From contig CAKMRJ010005523.1 in NCBI GenBank assembly GCA_928212115.1, positions 242,388,110-242,452,109 on the forward strand: a stretch of DNA of 64,000 bases. Reading direction: 5' to 3'. The position numbers and the translations under genes were made by a program. Of this stretch, positions 37,362-48,376 are shown piece after piece. The stretch is from Lactuca virosa (lineage: Eukaryota > Streptophyta > Magnoliopsida > Asterales > Asteraceae). Each line of letters starts with the position of its first letter. The stretch's first letter is position 1. The notes beneath the pieces are model-generated. The model saw nothing but the letters and a program-made list of their open reading frames with translations, was not told the DNA's origin and did no database searches.

Positions 37362-39160
37362 CTCATATGTAAAGAGGAAAGTGGGAGCACCATTGATCTT
37401 GAAGAGATTTAAGAATCAAACGATGAAGGAACCTCTGAAGATGCTAGGGTTCAACGTGAGGAAGAGATTCCAGTTGAACTAGTTGACGAGTCATTACCTC
37501 TTAGGCGTTACACTAGAGTTAAAATGCAGCCTGAGTTCTATGGTTTCCATATTACTACAGATGGTGACACGTTTATCAGCGACAATACACTGGTAAATTT
37601 GGATGAACCGGCTAACTACAAGGAAGCAATAACAAGACCTGAGGCAACCAAATGGCAAGAGGCAATGTACAACGAGATCAAGTCCATGTATGACAACCAA
37701 CTTTGGAATTTGGTTGATAATGTACCAGGTCGTAAGACAGTTGGGTACAAATGGATCTTCAAGAAGAAGACCGACATGGATGGAAAGGTACACACTTTCA
37801 AGGCCCGACTGTCGTAAATGGATTTACTCAAACCCCAGGGGTTGACTATGATGAGACCTTCTCACCAGTGGCTAAGACAAAATATATTAGGATAATGCTC
37901 GCCATAGTTTCATTTCATGACTATGAAATTTGGCAGATGGATGTCAAAACCGCTTTCCTTAATGGGAAGTTGGCTGAGGATGTTTATATGAGTCAGCTAT
38001 AGGGTTTTGTTGATGCAAAGTTTCCCAATAGAGTGTCTAAGCTTGAGAAGTCAATCTATGGATTGAAACAAGCTTCTCATAGATGAAATCTTTGCTTTGA
38101 CGAGAAGGTCAAGGAATTTGGCTTCTCAAGAAGTGAAGATGAGTCATGTGTATATGTCAAAGCTGGTGGGAGTATAGTAACCTTCCCAGTATTGTATGTT
38201 GATGACATACTTCTTGTAGGAAATGACATTCCAACTTTGCAAGAGGTTAAGTCTTGGCTTGGAAAGTGTTTCGCTATGAAGGATCTGGGAGAGGCCGCTT
38301 ATATTCTAGGGATAAGAATTTTAAGAGATAGGAGTAAAATACTAATTGGACTTAGTCAAAGTACATACTTGGAAAAGGTACTAAAATGTTTTAGTATGGA
38401 AAATTCCAAGAAAGGAGAACTGCCTATACAGAGTAATACCAAACTGAGTAAGACTCAGAGCCCGAGTACCAATGCAGAGATAGCAGAAATGAGTAGAGTT
38501 CCATATGCTTCTGCCGTTGGATCTATCATGTATGCTACGAAATGTACTTGCCTTGATGTGGCATTTGCTTTGAGCATGGTCAATCGTTATTAAGGAAATC
38601 CAAGTAAAGCTCATTGAATAGAAGTTAAGAATATTCTCAAGTATCTGCGAAGGACTAAGGATTGGGTCCTAGTATTTGGTGGCAGTGATACATTGAGAGT
38701 AACTGGTTATAGTGACGCCAGCTTTCAAACAGACAGAGACAACTTTTGTTCTCAATCTGGCTGGGTGTTTACCTTAAATGAAGGAGCGGTAACCTAGAAA
38801 AGTTCCAAACAAGAGATAATGGCTGATTCAACCTGTGAATCAGAATACATAGCAACGAGCGAAGCATCAAAAGGAGGCAATTTGGTTGAAGAACTTCATC
38901 GAAGACCTAGGAGTTGTTCTAGCTATTAAGGAGCCAATGGAAATTTTCTGTGATAACGAAGGAGCGGTTGCCTTAACAAAGGAACCAGGAGATCATGGCA
39001 AACCAAGACATATTGACAGAAAGTACCATTTCATCAGACATAGAGTAGAATAAGTTCACCTCGTAGTGAAGAGTGTATCATCAGAAGAGAATCTTGCAGA
39101 TCCCCTCACAAAGGGTCTGAGTAGGGTCAAACATTTTTAACATGCTAGGGGCATTGGTCT
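37105..39160 (+). pseudogene. B pol remnant: integrase C-terminus, RT, RNase H
   Basis: Ty1/copia polyprotein pieces in shifting frames: integrase tail (LAHIKVWGCEAFVRRETH), RT start (YKWIFKKKTDMDG), QMDVKTAFLNG, catalytic LYVDDILLVG (about 38193-38222), then RVPYASAVGSIMYA and an RNase H region (YSDASFQTD; ADPLTKGLS). A (GA)n run at about 37313-37355 replaces part of the linker. There is a frame slip near 37808, and stops lie at about 38000, 38084, 38591 and later. It is not functional. The order of domains (integrase before RT) fixes the copia assignment. Confidence 0.9.
37313..37355 (+). repeat. (GA)n microsatellite inside the B pseudogene
   Basis: About 20 GA units in former coding sequence between integrase and RT. 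It probably arose after the gene was dead. Confidence 0.85.
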
Positions 39161-39924
39161 GAAAGATGATATTAGTTTTAGTAGTTAGATAATTAGTTGA
39201 AACTTGTAAAAAAGTAAATGTAATTGACTTTTGGTGATTAAAATAATAGAGAATTATTTATGAGTTTTTTTACTACCTTTTTTCAATTGTTTATTATTGT
39301 GTTTCATTTTGCATGGTTTACTTCCCGAATAATTCGATTATTCAAAAGTCCACAGTCGATCATACTTTTGGAAGTAAGTAGTGAATTAAGACTGTCATGA
39401 ATTGAATTGCAGATTGTCTAAAGAGTTTTAGACATAGCAATGGTATTGCTACAATGTTCATGGGTACTTTGAAATGAAGATTTAAATATTGGATTAACCC
39501 ATGCTCAGAGAATTACTTCATGGAATTTATCACGAATAATTCTGAGACGATACTATCTTATAATATTGAAACAGAGATATATGAGTTGTGGTTTACAAGT
39601 CAGTTGTGCATTGATGATACGTAAACGCATCAATAAATTGATGTTATAAAACGTATTGTTGTGCATGATCTGATGAGTAAATGGTGCAAGCATATAAGTC
39701 AAAGTTTATTCGTTCCTTTTTCCCTAACGGGAAAAGCGATATCTTTGGGCCCCTCGGTAATTAGGTGTTGACTTATAGTGTCGGGCCCGACCATGACTAA
39801 TGTAACGCCTGCAGATCCGGGCTAGTCAATTTAGAGACGATGAGCATCAAAAATGTTGGAATATTATTTAGAAGGATTAATATTAACCACGTTGTAGTAT
39901 ATGTTACAAGGGTTCCATACATAT

Positions 39925-40635
39925 AAAGAACGCCGAAATCCGAGTTATAACGAAGAAGTTATGGCCCGTCGAAGTTTTACGGCAAAACCGGCACGGCACC
40001 AGGAGATGTAAATAGTGAATTTACAGTAGAAGACTTTTTAGACTTAGTGATCTAAACAAAATTTGTAGTATACGTTAAACCGAGAACATACAAAAAAATA
40101 ACGCCCAAATCTGACTTCGTATGAGGAAGTTATGAATTTTATAAGATTTGGCATAGCAGTGCACGGCCCGAAACTCGAATTTTAGTTCGAGCGGTTTTTG
40201 GCCTACGCGGCCTAAATGAGAGTTGAAGATATCATTAATAGGAACTCAACAGTAAAAAGACAGACGAAAACGGAGTCCGTATGTAGAAGTTATGAATTTT
40301 ACGCGGACATTTAACAGTATAATCTCCTCATACTGTTAAATTTAAGATCGGTCGAGAATTAGCCGACGGAGTCTAAATGAAAGTTTTAGATCTTGTTTTT
40401 ACCTACGCGTGGATATAAAGAATGTCGAGAGTAGAGCTCGTATGTTAAAGATATGGACGAAACTTGGTCCCTACTCTTCGAGCGCGATAAATTCGATACA
40501 GTTTTGTAAATCTGAGATAGAATGAGAATTAGCTGACGGCATCTGAAAGTTGTATTACTCATAAATACCAACGTGTGGATATAAAGAACGTCAAAAATGG
40601 AGTTCGTATGAACGAGTTACAAATTATAATAGCAT
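39925..40635 (+). repeat. Five degenerate repeats of about 160 bp in the U3 of LTR A
   Basis: The phrase AAAGAACG(T/C)C...GGAGTTCGTATG...AAGTTATG recurs near 39930, 40098, 40262, 40418 and 40583. The same phrase preceded by GTGGATATAAA occurs once in each LTR of D on the minus strand (about 58110-58190 and 63115-63190). Confidence 0.65.
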
Positions 40636-41059
40636 ATTTACGTATTAAAATAAAGTATAAATCATATATACGTACACATATATATACAAATATATATATC
40701 ATTAGAAAGGTATCGACGATGCGGTTATTATAAGACTAGTGTTGAGTACTTTCGACATTAGTTTAGTACAAATATCGTTAAATCTATTTAAAATGGTATT
40801 ATGAAGGGGTGTTTAGTCGTTTATATAACTATAATGTCATTAAGTAATTATGGAGGGTAGTTTTTGTAAATTCAATTACTATAAATAAGAGGTTTGAGCT
40901 CTCATATTTCTTGCACCATTCTCTTGATTCAAGAGTCTTTTTCTCTTCTTATCCCCCGAGCATTTCGGTCCCTCGTGATTCGACTTCTCTTTCTGTAGTT
41001 TTAGTATAGTAAGGTGAGCGCTGAAGCGCTGCACGAATCTTTCTTAGAAAGATTCAGCG

Positions 41060-41553
41060 TGTTGGGTCAAAAATATGGTTTATACTTTGCTTTTCTAGGC
41101 AATTGTATTTTTCTGTAATATTATATGTGTTTACGGTCAGGTTTACGGCCAGGTAGTGTTTACGGCCGTAAACAGGTTTACGACCGTAAACCCTGTTTAC
41201 GGCCCAATGGGTGTTTACGACCGTAAACCGTATTTACGGCCGTAAACCCAGTTTGTGGCCCAGTCGAGTATATATAGGGGTGGGGGGTGTGAGGAATAGA
41301 GTGATGAACACATAAAATAGAGGAGCTTAAGTGTGTGCATTTGAAGGTGTTCTAGAGAGAGAAACTAGAGAAAAGAGAGTGTGTGTTAGTGTGTGTGAAT
41401 CTTGTATCCGGATCTTCATTCATATCAATACATACAAGATTCATCATCTTCTTCTTCTCCTTCTCTTCTATTTGATCTGACATCATCCGTTTGATTGAGA
41501 TTCCGCACCATCAAACGGATCTGATTGATACACAAGCAGATTAGGGACTTACA
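41060..41553 (+). repeat. 5' LTR of E
   Basis: It holds GTTTACGGCCGTAAAC-type palindromes (about 41130-41250) directly upstream of the TATA-like GTATATATAGG (about 41268-41278), then a short leader. Confidence 0.92.
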
Positions 41554-41555
41554 AT

Positions 41556-41567
41556 TGGTATCAGAGC
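41556..41567 (+). other. Primer binding site of E
   Basis: TGGTATCAGAGC, two bases after the LTR end, complementary to initiator-Met tRNA. Confidence 0.9.
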
Positions 41568-41910
41568 TTGGATTGTATCACTCATCTTTGTCAGATCTGG
41601 AGCCGATTTGATCTTATTTTGGAAAGATTCTTGCGTTTTTGGATAGATCTCTGAAAATTAGGGGGGGTTTGTTCTTCGCGTTTTTCATAAAAACGAGTTT
41701 TTGATCGAGTTTTGGAGCAAAAATGGTGAAAAACGTCGTTTTTTTCGCGATCTGAAGCTGTGTTTACGGTCTTTGAAGGGTTTACGGCCGGAGTTTACGG
41801 CCGGAAACAGTTTACGGTCGCCGGAGTTTGCGGCCTCGGCTAGGAATTCGGCTCGGCTCAGCAGCAGCAAGCTTCGCATCAGCGCTTCAATAAAAAGGGA
41901 AACGGATTTT

Positions 41911-41982
41911 GGGGTTGCCGGGGATCGAACCCGGGACCTCTGGTTAATCAACTCAGCGCCTTACCAACTCCTCTAAGCATCC
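41911..41982 (-). tRNA. tRNA-like pseudogene, antisense in the E leader
   Basis: The minus strand has a perfect 5-bp T-arm (CCGGG-TTCGATC-CCCGG), a B-box (GGTTCGATCCC, 41921-41931) and an A-box-like TAGAGGAGTTGG (41964-41975, one base off consensus). The 17-nt anticodon arm reads GAT at the anticodon place, but its stem has two mismatches. The 5' acceptor strand does not pair with CAACCCC, so it is a decayed or captured tRNA rather than a working gene. The translated frame through it is a known kind of annotation artefact. Confidence 0.55.
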
Positions 41983-42341
41983 ATGTTGTTCCTTAACTCC
42001 CGTCTTTTATTCTTAAAGACTCCCATTCGGTTCCAAACTTTCGCAAATTTAACACTTTTAACCCCAAAAATCAATTTCTTTCATTTTTAAATTTCTTTTT
42101 TCAACCAAAAATTATAGTTTTTAAATTTTGACTTTTATTTTTGACTTTTTACTTAAAAGTTTGACCTTTGACTTTAAACTTTGACTTTCTCGTTTGACTT
42201 TTAAATTTTCAAATTTAGCTTTTCGGTTTGACTTTTAAGTTTGACTTTTCAAGTTTGACTTTTGAGTTTGACTTTTTAAATTTGACTTTTTGAGGTTGAC
42301 TTTTGAGTTTTTAGTCAAAGGGCATATTTAAAAAAAAAACA

Positions 42342-43920
42342 ATGAGTTCTTCAAACGTTCCAGTCAATAAAGTTTCATGTTCTCAATCTTATGAAACTAC
42401 GATTAAATTTCTTCGGGAACAAATTGATTTATTAAAAAGAGAAGTTGAGGACCTAAGATATGAAGGATATCAACTCAGGAAAGGACAGAAACCCTTTAAG
42501 GCCCTGTTAGAGACAAAAATAAAAGATTTTAAAAGAATTCAGACAGAATACAGTGAAAATGTGAGCTTTATGATTATGTTAAAAGACAAAATGATGAGCT
42601 AATTACCGAGCTTGATACATTAAAAGGACAATTTGAAACTGCAAATTTTGATTTTAGAAAATTTGATGGATCAAGCGAGGTAGTTGCCAACATGATTGAT
42701 CACTGCATGCAGTTCAAACGAAACCAACAAAAAGGTTTAGGATATGATAGTGTACCTCCTCCTTATAATCATACATATCAGTATCAACCCCTATCCAAGG
42801 ATGAGATTGCCAACGAACCATTTATGGTTTATGGCAAGCCGTCTGGTTTCGTTTCAGGCGGATTTATTAATGTTGAAAGTACTAACATTTCTACTTCCCC
42901 TGCAGATCAATCCTTAGATCAGTCCAAGCACAAAGTTGAAGGATCTGTTTCTGATAAAAAACTGAGCCTGAACCTGATGTTTCTATTTCCAATGAACAAC
43001 CTTCTATTTCTGATATTAAAGTTGATGATACATCTTGTGATGCCTTTGATGCTTTTGCATCGGATCATGTTGAGTTAATTTTTTTTGACATATTTGATTA
43101 TTTGTTTGAAAATACTGATGTTCCTGTTTCTAGCACATCTACTTCATATGCAAGTAAAGTAGCAGAAGATGAGAACAAGGAGAACACCACTGAACAAACC
43201 AACATCTCTTTGAGCTCTGAATCTGTTGCTTCGAACTCAACTGCTTCTGATCAACCTGCTGTTGAGAAATACAGACCACCAATTCCAGCGAAACAGAGTG
43301 CCTCCTGCAATTGTGCTTGTGGGAACAATAAGAGACAAGGCAAGGATACGCCACCAGGGGCAGGAAGAAACAACTTCACAGTGAAGAAAAAGACATGTTT
43401 TCACTGTGGAACACCTGGACACATTTCCAGAAATTATCCAAATCGCGCATACGTTCCTTACTATGCACAAGGCTGGTAAAACGCGCCAAGAGGGAGATAC
43501 TTCAAAAGAAATCCCTCAAGGTCACGTTCAGACAATGATGACTGGAATGAGCAGAATAGCAAGAATCAAACTCCAAAGGCCAAGAATCAAACCTACAAGG
43601 CCAAGAATCCGAATCCCAAAGGCAAGAAGGGAATGTCGGTCAAGAAGCCAAATCCAAGAGATGCTCCCGTGAAGCCAAAATCAAAGTCATCTCAACGGCC
43701 GACATCAAGTACCGAGCCACCCATCAGATCAAAAAAGAAATGGGTTAAACCCAACTACAAATGGGTTCCAAAGGCTCACTCTCCCAAATCTTCTAACGAT
43801 TCTAATATTTCTACATCTTCTGTTTGTGATAAGCAGGACATGTCATGGGAGAGAGTACTATGCAAGGATGACAAAGGTCAACCCAGTTTTAAAATGGACT
43901 GGATTCCAAAGACCAACTGA
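42342..43920 (+). pseudogene. E gag, with two frameshifts and a stop
   Basis: It starts MSSSNVPVNK and has a coiled-coil-like stretch (FLREQIDLLKREVEDLR). A slip near 42565 moves to the frame containing GQFETANFDFRKFDGSSE. A second slip in an A-run near 42960 moves on to the frame with ENTDVPVSS. The zinc knuckle reads CFHCGTPGHISRNYPNR, where the last Cys is replaced by Tyr. An in-frame TAA at 43477 interrupts a basic C-terminal tail that ends FKMDWIPKTN at 43920. Gag ending in a stop before pol is also known in Sireviruses. It would form the particle shell; as it stands it cannot be made full length. Confidence 0.8.
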
Positions 43921-43924
43921 TCCC

Positions 43925-44115
43925 GCTCTGTGTCGGAGCAGCTATGGAGGCATATCATCAGACTTCGGTTTGTTTGGTAGTGGCTGTTCCAGGCACATGA
44001 TAGGGGACATCTCTCAACTGTACAACATTCAGATCTTTGTTTGAGAGTATGTGTCCTTTGCGGGAAGGGAAGAAAGGAAGGGATCACTCATGGGGTTAGT
44101 GCTTAACGATGTGAA
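43925..44115 (+). pseudogene. E protease remnant; rest of pol deleted
   Basis: GSGCSRHMIGDISQL (about 43976-44020) is the copia protease active-site region with the Asp lost. Recognisable coding sequence fades by about 44115. It is followed directly by the 3' non-coding region, so integrase, RT and RNase H have been removed. Confidence 0.75.
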
Positions 44116-44831
44116 GAATTTTTGGATCTGTTCTGAGATTACGCGTGCTGTTCTCAGACCTTTTGGATGCAAATTCAATCGGTGACTTACGGTTTGAGTT
44201 TTCTTCTCTATACTCCTGAGTTTTTCTTAAGCTGATTCACTTTAAAGACTAATTTTTTTTGTTTTAGGATAGTTTAAATTTGTGCATTTACTTTTGTTTC
44301 TCTCCTATGCACAAATTTAGGGGGAGAAATAAAAACAAAACAAAAAAAATTAGAAAGTTTTAAAAATCCAAAAACATTAAAAAAAATCAGAAAATCCAAA
44401 AATATGTTGTTAATGGAATGTGCTTGCATGAGACGTTTTGGGAAGTGATATAATCATGTGATAACAGGCAATCTGAATCTGTGTAAGGGACTGAATCTAA
44501 ATTGTCTAGGCTCTGTGTTCGATGCGCTAGTAGGCACGAGAGATTAAAATGGACTTGATTAGGCATTAATGAACTTAAGGAATCTAGAGACTTGAAAAAT
44601 CTTGACCTAGATAGATCCATTTAGCCTGACAATACGCGCTCAGATAGGTTGAGCAGGGAGATATACATGATAATCCACCGGTCACATTAAAGTTATCCGT
44701 ATCTAGAACTGTGGTTTAACTCTTCCTCGATGTACGGACTTTGTCCTTAATTCCGGTATTGATGGGGCGACTGGGGAATTCCGATAAAGTAGGTCTGTAG
44801 AAAATTATTTTCTTGCTTTCCTTCTGTTAGT

Positions 44832-45087
44832 CATATGTTGCCTCCTCTGCGTGATTGAAATACATCCGACCTGGACTGCAACATATGCAACTCTATTTCT
44901 ATGCATCTTCTATCTATGCAATTCTTCCTGCCTGTTAGCCATATGCTGTCTCCTTTGCGTGATTAACCATCCGACCTGGTACACAGCATATGCACCATTC
45001 TACTTCTCAATCCCTCTAAATCTGGTTAGTCATATGTTTCACCCTCTGCGTGATTGGAAGAGATCCGACCTGGGTGTATAGCATATG
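44832..45087 (+). ncRNA. Three hairpin repeats in E with covarying stems
   Basis: Three units of about 100 bp. Each has arms around a partly conserved loop (CTGCGTGATT ... ATCCGACCTGG). Stem 1: CATATGTTG/CAACATATG (44832-44840, 44879-44887). Stem 2: CATATGCTGT/ACAGCATATG (44940-44949, 44983-44992). Stem 3: CATATG/CATATG plus CACCC/GGGTG (45031-45044, 45072-45087). Changes in one arm are matched in the other. This suggests selection on an RNA fold in the element transcript; no transcript evidence is available here. Confidence 0.6.
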
Positions 45088-46184
45088 CATTCTAAATCTG
45101 ACTTCTCTCATAATAATTGTCTGCTCACCTAAAGTAAGGAGTACTTTGGAAGTTCCTGATTATTGGGGTATGTCAGGAAGCGGGAAACATGTTCTAGTAC
45201 ATTTAAAATTGAACAATCACTAGGTTGTCTGTAGATCTCGCTGCTCAATTTAGGTGGACAACAATATCTTTGGTCGTCGTCAGCTGAATGGTCCTTAAGG
45301 AATATTATCTAGGAACTTAGGATCACATTGTCTTGTCACTTATAGTATGTCCTAATTTTGTCACAATCTCTCATGTTTAAGTGGAACACAATACCGGCGA
45401 TTGACCAGATCTATTCATGAAGGGAGAGGTACTGATAAAACGGATAAAGGCTGTCTAAAAACTTTGATCCCAAATCACTCTTAAAGTTAGATATCATTTT
45501 ATTTTTGTTAAATTTGTTCATAGTTTTCTTCTAATTTAAATATTAGGGGAGAATTAAAAATTTTAAAATCCAAACAAAAATCAGAAAATTAAAAAAAAAA
45601 ATCCAAAAATAGTGTTATTTATGTTTTATTTCTTTTTCAGAAAATATGAAAAATCCAAAAAATATTGTGTGCTAAATTTTTTTTAGAGTTTTGTTTTGTC
45701 TTGAAAAGTGAATTCAGGTGAAGATGAAACTCATGGAGTTTGTGTCGAAGATTTCTGAGCCAAGGCTTCATCCGTGAACATCGAAAAATTCTCATTCGAA
45801 GGAGCAAGAAATGAAGATTATTCTTTCGACATTCAATCTTTCAACCCCAGAAGCAAGGTGAAGTTGCACTTGAAGATTAGGTGACGGATTGCATTGAAGC
45901 CTCCTCAATCAGTCTGCTGCTATCTATGAACCTGCTGAAGTGATCCAAAAGATTAGTTCTCTCTGAAGATTCTCAAGCTGAAAGCGCTATCTCTCAAGAA
46001 TCAGTACAAGAAGCCTCCTCACCCGACGTACGTTCAAAGCCAAATTCTTGAAGAAATGCCCAACTGCTCAAGATGAAGTCATTCATTGAAGATTCATATG
46101 TTCATCTTGAAGTCATGAAGATATCGAAGATTAAATCTGAAGCCAAAGTTCCCAATGAAGATTAACAAGAAAAGTCAGCTACTT

Positions 46185-46247
46185 TTTAGGGGGAGCTTGT
46201 TGGGTCATTTAAGAAAAGAAAAGAAAGCTATAAACCAAGGGAGAGAT
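46185..46247 (+). other. Duplicated purine tract and LTR-start decoy of E
   Basis: TTAGGGGGAGCT followed by TGTTGGGTCA (46198-46207) repeats the start of the real LTR, which follows AAGGGAGAGAT at 46248. Earlier purine tracts lie near 44318 and 45544. Confidence 0.7.
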
Positions 46248-46741
46248 TGTTGGGTCAAAAATATGGTTTATTCTTTGCTTTTCTAGGCAATTGTATTTTT
46301 CTGTAATATTATATGTGTTTACGGTCAGGTTTACGACCAGGTAGTGTTTACGGCCGTAAACAGGTTTACGACCGTAAACCCTGTTTACGGCCCAATGGGT
46401 GTTTACGACCGTAAACCGTATTTACGGCCGTAAACCCAGTTTGTGGCCCAGTCGAGTATATATAGGGGTGAGGGGTGTGAGGAATAGAGTGATGAACACA
46501 TAAAATAGAGGAACTTAAGTGTGTGCATTTGAAGGTGTTCTAGAGAGAGAAACTAGAGAAAAGAGAGTGTGTGTTAGTGTGTGTGAATCTTGTATCCGAA
46601 TCTTCATTCATATCAATACATACAAGATTCATCATCTTCTTCTTCTCCTTCTCTTCTATTTGATCTGACATCATCCGTTTGATTGAGATTCCGCACCATC
46701 AAACAGATCTGATTGATACATAAGCAGATTAGAGACTTACA
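46248..46741 (+). repeat. 3' LTR of E
   Basis: 494 bp, differing from the 5' LTR at about eight positions by eye. It keeps the palindrome cluster (about 46315-46440) and the TATA-like site. Confidence 0.92.
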
Positions 46742-47552
46742 CAGCGACGAAGTTCTGCCCCTGCAGAGCCCGACTCCTAGCTAAAACCCCCTTGTAAGTA
46801 AGTTATGCTTACCTATTTTACTATACCTTATATTTAAAATTAGTATTATTATTATGAACTTATAATAAATATTTGAGCTATTATTATGACTTATATAAGT
46901 GTCGTTATAATATCTTTTTTAACTACTCGCGGTACGGGGAATCTGGTTTAAAGGGCCGCATAGGGTTGTTGGATTTCAGAAGTGCTATATGCCAAAATGG
47001 TCCTGCCCTCCGGTGTTTTATGTCTGGCCCCTGTCTGTACATAGTGGTTGGAAAGTATTGTTTAAACTCTTATATAATAATAATAATAAGACTAATAATT
47101 AGTCACGGTAAATATTAGACTAAAATCTAGTGGTAATAATACTAGGTTTCGTCGAAGGAAATTATTTTAAAGTAAACGAAGCGCTGTCCGAGTACTGAGT
47201 CACCACCTTATCAAGTGAGTGCATAGTTACTTTCATCTTACACATAGATATGAAGTATTTTATATAAATTACGTGCTATATGTGCATATTATCTGTATAC
47301 TTGCTATCTATGTTGGATGAACGATTTTATACATGTTTTAAATGATTTAAATTGTATATATATTTTATATCTACAAAATGTGTTGGGGTAAAACATGAGT
47401 AGATGTAATAGTTGTTGTGTGATAAAATAAAATAATGAGAGGCCTCGATGTTATTGATGATCTAGTCATCTAGCGGAGTATAGATGACGACCACAGACTA
47501 TTCTAGACAGTCCAGTGGAACACTAGCAGGCTCGTAACTTGTAGGTGTTTTT

Positions 47553-47700
47553 GAACTACGTATTCACTAGGTATTTTTGAACTAAGTGTTCACCATATGT
47601 TTTGAACTAAGTGTTCACCATACGTTTTGAACTATGTGTTCACCAGATGTTTTGAACTGCGTGTTCACCAGATGTTTTGAACTGCATGTCCACCAGATGT
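47553..47700 (+). repeat. 25-26-bp tandem array in LTR A
   Basis: Six units of TTTTGAACTANGTGTTCACCA(T/G)A type. The position in the 3' part of the LTR is like the arrays in H and S. Confidence 0.85.
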
Positions 47701-48376
47701 ACCCTGTTGTATAAACCCTGGCGACTATGCGACTTAGTGCCTGTTGAGTAAATCCTGACAACGATGGATTTCGTGTCGATTCCTTAGGATGATCCTTAGG
47801 AATGAATGAATGAGGGATACCTAATTCTTAGGGTAGATCCTTAAGAGTAAAGAAGATAATGGGGATGGGTAATTGGGTTGATTGTTTGATGTTTAACATA
47901 ATAATTATATTATTGTGGGTTGAAAACCCTATGTACTCACCAGGTTTCCCAACCTGACCCACTCAAGCTTATTTGTAACACAGGTGTCGATATGAAGCTA
48001 CTTTACACTGAGGGATTTAAAAGAGATGTAGATCACTAGTGTAAATGAATGTAAGATCTGTTTATGCTTATGTTTCTGTATTGACGATGACATCCCAAAT
48101 GTTTTAAAATGGATAAAAAATACATTTCTTTGGAAATGATTTGATAACGTATTTATCATGATTTTCTGGGAACAAATTCCGCAATATTTTTATTAAAAGA
48201 GGTACTCTGATTTTTATAAAGCATAAACAAAATCGGTCTTTTCTGGCCGTGAAAATGGGGATGTCACAACTAAACTGTTGTGTTCGATTAGAAGTTCTGT
48301 CATTACAAATCAGAAATCGCGAAACAAAGTATTTGATGGGTATTATGCAAAACATATAAATCCTATGTGTGCATGT

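Larger units (their letters stand above)
41060..46741 (+). mobile_element. Non-autonomous copia-type element E (Sirevirus-like)
   Basis: Identical-length LTRs (494 bp) at 41060-41553 and 46248-46741 run TGTTGGGTCA to GACTTACA. They are flanked by a perfect TSD, cagcg (41055-41059, 46742-46746). About eight substitutions separate the LTRs, mostly C/T or G/A. The primer site TGGTATCAGAGC follows the 5' LTR. The interior keeps a damaged gag and the first bit of a copia protease but has lost integrase, RT and RNase H. Several purine tracts precede the 3' LTR, a trait described for Sireviruses. It is inserted in solo LTR A. Confidence 0.9.
39801..48268 (+). mobile_element. Solo LTR A (plus strand), interrupted by E
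   Basis: Ends are TGTAACGCCT (39801) and GATGTCACA (48268), flanked by a perfect TSD, actaa, at 39796-39800 and 48269-48273. Excluding E and its duplication it is about 2.78 kb. A TATA-like site (CTATAAATAAGAGG) lies near 40879. There is no primer site, gene or partner LTR, so it is a solo LTR. It sits in the 3' non-coding part of B. Confidence 0.88.

Noticed and set aside
37114..37482. Intact integrase-related gene
   Set aside because: It starts in mid-domain at the truncated edge of B and ends in a (GA)n run; part of a dead copia pol.
24271..41285. Shared TATATATAGGGGTGGG at the TATA regions of G1 and E
   Set aside because: The two elements are transcribed in opposite directions relative to this string, so it cannot be the same core promoter; TATATATA is self-complementary and chance is likely.
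41701..41976. 91-codon frame ending in GVAGDRTRDLWLINSAP
   Set aside because: This is the translated face of the antisense tRNA-like sequence, a known annotation artefact, not a protein.
41911..41982. A functional tRNA-Ile gene
   Set aside because: The acceptor arms do not pair, the anticodon stem has mismatches and position 37 is a pyrimidine; only the Pol III boxes look intact.
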